Of a DNA stretch of 64,000 bases, positions 60,083-64,000 are shown in pieces. Location of the stretch: positions 7,155,501 through 7,219,500 of the forward strand of contig CM075767.1 of NCBI GenBank assembly GCA_037974665.1. The letters run 5' to 3'. The number at the start of each line of letters is the position of its first letter. Within the stretch, counting starts at the first letter, position 1. This DNA comes from Ehretia macrophylla (lineage: Eukaryota; Streptophyta; Magnoliopsida; Boraginales; Ehretiaceae). The notes below the pieces were generated by a model, which was not told where the DNA came from, made no database searches, and was given only the letters and a program-made list of their open reading frames with translations. A program made the position numbers and the translations under genes.

Positions 60083-60445
60083 CTTGAAATGTTGTACGAT
60101 CTTAGATTTCACCTAAATTTAAAAAAAAAAAAAAAGTAAAATATAAAAATACACCTTGTAATATTGAAAACTACTTTGAAACTATTTGAATAAATGTTCT
60201 TAAATTTATCTGATACATGAATTATTTAACTATCATAAATTAAGATACTCTTGTAAAGTGCTAGTCTTGAATATTATAAGGTCTTAGACTTCACCTAAAT
60301 TAAATATATATATGTATATATAAAAATATAGCCTGTAATATTAAAAACTACTTTGAAACCATTTGAATAAATGTTCTTAAACTTATCTGATACAAGAATT
60401 TTTAACTATCATAAATTAAGATACTCTTGTAAAGTACATGCCCAA
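60083..60445. repeat. 182-bp tandem duplication
   Basis: Unit 1 from about 60083 and unit 2 from about 60265 share TCTTGAATATTRTAMGRTCTTAG-like starts, GTAATATTRAAAACTACTTTG and CATAAATTAAGATACTCTTG. Similarity is about 90 percent by eye. It is AT-rich with no coding potential. Confidence 0.75.
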
Positions 60446-62928
60446 TAATACATAACTCTCTATATATGTAAAAAATTACAAATTTAAATCTCATTAATTA
60501 CATGATACAACTTAAACCCTCTCTAAAATTTTTTTTAAAAAAAAGTAGAAAAGAAATAAACTTGATCTTATGTTGTAGGACCTCCTCCAGTAACGAAGAA
60601 GCCCTCCAAAAATAGGCGTATGCCACCATTTGCGACGAGCACACGGTATTCTTTAGTAAAAGGCGAAAGAATAGTTCGCTATGCGCTCACCGCGTGGCTG
60701 CGTGATTTGGGTCCTGCCTATCTTCACTTATTTATGGATAAATGCTATACTGTCATAACTCTTCACGTATTCGATGTGGGATGGTTTTTGACACTACCCA
60801 AAGAGGAGCGTTCCACATCTTTTTTCTTTTTCTTTCTTTTTTTGAAAAAAATGAGAAACTCACCGACACTCTTGCACTATAAACGTAGTAGTAGTATGTA
60901 GAGAGCCTTAATATATACACTAGTTTCTTCAAAAGCGAGGATTAAATTTGCGACATTAATTATCCACAACCCAACACCCAAACTGTTTTGTCCATGGAGT
61001 TGAATCAATACCTAACAAGAGTTGTTGGGTTTACGGAATCTTACAAAATTTCTTTTTGAGTTAGGGATATTTTTTAAAAATATTGATTTTAAAAAGTATT
61101 CAATATTTTTAAAAATATTAAGTTTAAATCAAATATAATAAAATAACATTTTTCAGAATTTAAAAAATAATTTTCAAAATATTTTTAATGCACTAAACAG
61201 TTTTAATCACATTTTTAAAAATTTATTTCCAAGAATACAATTTCCAGGATTAAAAAATTATTATTTGACCCAGACGCTGCCTTACTTTATTCTAAGTTCA
61301 CCACATTTCGCAAGGATCTTAGAAGTCAAATATTACACTCGCGACCTATTTACTAAAGCTTCATTTATGCCAAGTTCAAATGTCTAGCAGAGAATAATTG
61401 GGGGCAGAATTGTATTTAACCTGTGGACAACATCAATGTCTAAATTTGCACACACACACACACACCCACCTAAATTTCACTAGTGTGTGGAGTAGTGGTA
61501 TAGATGGGCTGTCCTATATGACTGCTTTTGCAAATCACTCTAGTGTCATTTTTTTTTTTTTTGTTTTGTTAGACAAGTAATAATTTCATTTCATTTCAAA
61601 AAATAATTAATCCGAGAAACTAACAAGGCAATTTTAAAGGATCTGAACGAGAATTTCAATCTATACAAAAGTTATTAATTTGTGTTGTAATTCTCACAAC
61701 ATACTTTGCAACGTAGATTTCACTTCGACCATAATAGCTCCCATCCCAGTTTCTCTACTTCATTTGTTTTCATCTAGGTGTTTATTCCTACATGTTCGAT
61801 TGTGAATTTTGAAACCCTTTGGCTATATGGTGGACTTAGATCTATTTATAACGTTATAATATTATGGGGCGAGATGTAATGATAGTAAACTAATAATGCA
61901 AGTTAGTAACTTCATTTAGAGTAAGTAGAAAATAAAAGCCTTTTGTCATCAACTTCATCTAAAATGTAATGGTAGTAAACCAAAATGTTGTGGACACAAT
62001 AATAAAGAAGCACCACTAGTGCAAGCATTGATTTTAGCTCCATGGTTTCTTAGGGTAGTTTCATATGAAAGCATATATTACAACAGCAAAACACAAGGAG
62101 CTCTCCTGGACATTATAGAAGCAGAATGTCGACTTTCTGCATTCGTTCTTCAATTTCACAGGTGTCTAGTGCATGTCGTAATCTTCGTCAAAATCAAATC
62201 AAATTACGTCTTGTCTCACTAGTCGAGTCAATTATATCAATTTGGTGCCACCACTCATTCTGGTTGACAATTATCTCCTTAGTTAGCTTTGTATAAACGG
62301 CATCTTATATTAGCGCCTCCTTCCAATTCATTTTAGACCTTCCTTCATAGATAGAGGACGCCTCAACAATAATATCATAATATCTCAAATACATATGAAG
62401 AATCTGACGAATTGAAGCTGGTTGTTAGCTACCTAACGTCACCATCCTCATTTAACTAGGCTTGTGACCAAATAATACCAGGAATAGAATCCCTCAGACA
62501 CAGACGAAGCTGATCTTCATTAGTTTTTCTCTAGTATTGTACGTAAACAACATATCTCCATTAAAACCCCATCTTCTGCATCTCCTCTCTGAAACAAAGC
62601 CAGATATATACAAGTTCCAGTTAATGGGAGATACCTAATGTGAAGCCCTCTCAACTGACTGCATCACACCTCGTTCATTTTCCATCATCTCTGTAATATT
62701 CCACAAATCAAATCAGAAAGCAAATATCATATAAACACCACCATAGCACACTATATTCACCATAGTTACCTGACAAGCCACAAATGCAGAAGCATGGTAC
62801 AGTAGCGCACCCAAAGCAGGCTAAGCTATATCTACCAGTCCCTCAACATATCAACTAGGCGTGTTCATCTTCTGCGTGTCATCTTTCACGTGTGCGTTGC
62901 ACCTTATAAGATCTCGAACTATTCTATC
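60446..62928. other. intergenic DNA
   Basis: A slightly GC-richer patch at about 60570-60820 has a 93-codon plus-strand frame that I do not recognise. A (CA)n run lies at about 61449-61466. The rest is AT-rich without supportable genes. Confidence 0.5.
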
Positions 62929-63230
62929 TGTCACGTCCCCAAGTTCAGCAAGGCCAAATCCAAGGACGTGATGTCGCGCGCCTATAAAAATTTATCCTCT
63001 TTAGCCTTCAAGGCTCAAATACCACAGAACCAGAAATTATATCTCGCAAAATATAAACCATTAGAACATCTAAGGCCTTGATAAATTAATGTGACACTTT
63101 AACTGTTTAACAAAAGTCCATAATCACGCAACTGGTACTAAGCTAGAACGTAACTCACAAAATTTTAGGCAAGGAACAATAACTATACAGCACGCTAAGC
63201 ACATAAATGCACGAAACCAATGGTTAATTG
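62929..63230 (-). mobile_element. possible scrap of a chromovirus-type LTR
   Basis: It starts TGTCACGTCCCCAAG, the same opening as the LTRs at 19237 and 26101, then diverges. No partner end, duplication or conserved stem-loop was found, so this may be coincidence or an old relic. Confidence 0.3.
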
Positions 63231-63440
63231 ATATATAATACCAAAGAGAGACACCAAAGTTAGTGAGCAATATGTAAGGAAGAGGAAAATGAACTAGCAT
63301 GTTTCCTTGTTTCTCAATTAAAAAGTAAACAAGTTTGGCATGTTATTATATCTGAAGTAGTCCTTTTAGTCGTACATAAAATCCTTCCTTCAATCACATG
63401 TCAGAAGATTATATAGTACTCTTGCTTTTGAATTATTTAC

Positions 63441-63900
63441 CTCCAGAGCTTGCGTTCCAACTTGAATGTGGGTTAACATCATTGATAAATGATAACTTTA
63501 ATCTCTTGTTTCTTTCGCTCATTTGCACAATATGCCATTTCATACCATCAGCCTGCCTGTTCACCTGAAGCACTACGCAAGCTTGCAGCAAACCTGCATC
63601 TCCTACCCCCACGATCAAATCAACCTTCGGAATTTTAACCAAACCATATCTCTCCAACAACTCTCTTCATGATCTCCATCCTGATATGCACTCATAAAGC
63701 ATTCTCGAGCCTGCAACTTGTCCACAACAATCTCTTGCTTTCAAGTATAATGGTACTGGCTCTTCCATCTTCCTCTTTCCTCTATCTAGGAACATTTATC
63801 CAATACTCCAAGTCCAATCACAGTGTACTACCTGAGTGATTGTTCCTTTTCCTATCATTAGTTTTGCTAGCCTGTCACAGCACTGTGTTTCTGTGGAAAG
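63441..63900 (-). other. possible exons of an unidentified minus-strand gene or pseudogene
   Basis: A minus-strand frame (63441-63660) encodes GLVKIPKVDLIVGVGDAGLL and MSERNKRLKLSFINDVN and ends at AG|GTAAAT, a good donor. Upstream about 63838-63896 reads as a possible short exon (CCDRLAKLMIGKGTITQ) between CCACAG and CAG|GTAGTA. Frames between them are not clean. I do not recognise the protein. Confidence 0.25.
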
Positions 63901-64000
63901 AATTTTGGCAATCAAAAATATCAATGGCTAGAATAAGAAAGATAAGCACTAGGGTATTAAACTTGATTAATGTCGATGTGCATGTCGTAAAACTGCAGGC

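Noticed and set aside
60620-60901. 93-codon plus-strand frame
   Set aside because: No recognisable domain; the end is a run of Phe codons from a T-rich tract.

Overview
The window is plant nuclear DNA, most likely from a eudicot. It carries Ty1/copia and Ty3 LTR retrotransposons, a Mutator-like DNA transposon, MITEs and an RTE-type LINE remnant. It holds one convincing host gene, a plus-strand six-exon gene for a luminal EF-hand protein of the reticulocalbin/calumenin (CREC) type, at 47634-58891. No tRNA, rRNA, CRISPR array or bacterial-style operon was seen.

Left part, 1-46.7 kb: this is a stack of transposons built inside one decayed Mutator-like transposase gene on the minus strand. Pieces of that transposase lie at 46061-46709 (DNA-binding start), 17428-18738 (DDE core, SWIM finger, start of the C-terminal tail), 3158-3583 (two CCHC knuckles) and possibly 1085-1396. 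Three separate insertions, each framed by its own 5-bp target duplication, split it. They are a solo LTR (1402-3117, GTAAG), a SIRE-type copia element (3589-17422, CCTTT) and a non-autonomous element with a tRNA-Asp primer site (18739-46060, AATCC). Each large insertion was later hit again: a 4.0-kb solo LTR and two LTR fragments lie in the copia element. Two Ty3 elements, a solo LTR with another solo LTR inside it, and a chromovirus-like solo LTR lie in the non-autonomous element. All LTR elements here look like broken fossils.

Middle, 46.8-47.6 kb: a 540-bp fold-back MITE with a 9-bp target duplication (46843-47382) lies just upstream of the promoter region of the EF-hand gene.

Right part, 47.6-64 kb: the EF-hand gene spans 11.3 kb because its introns hold repeats (poly-C tract, RTE LINE remnant, Tourist-like MITE, an imperfect inverted repeat and a 200-bp dispersed repeat). 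The expected 5' splice site of intron 1 reads AT instead of GT. Downstream is AT-rich DNA with a 182-bp tandem duplication, a possible LTR scrap and a weak unidentified exon candidate near the right edge.

The least expected signals are two stem-loop-like blocks in the long chromovirus-type LTRs. Their loops or flanks are conserved between LTR families, while both arms of each stem change together.
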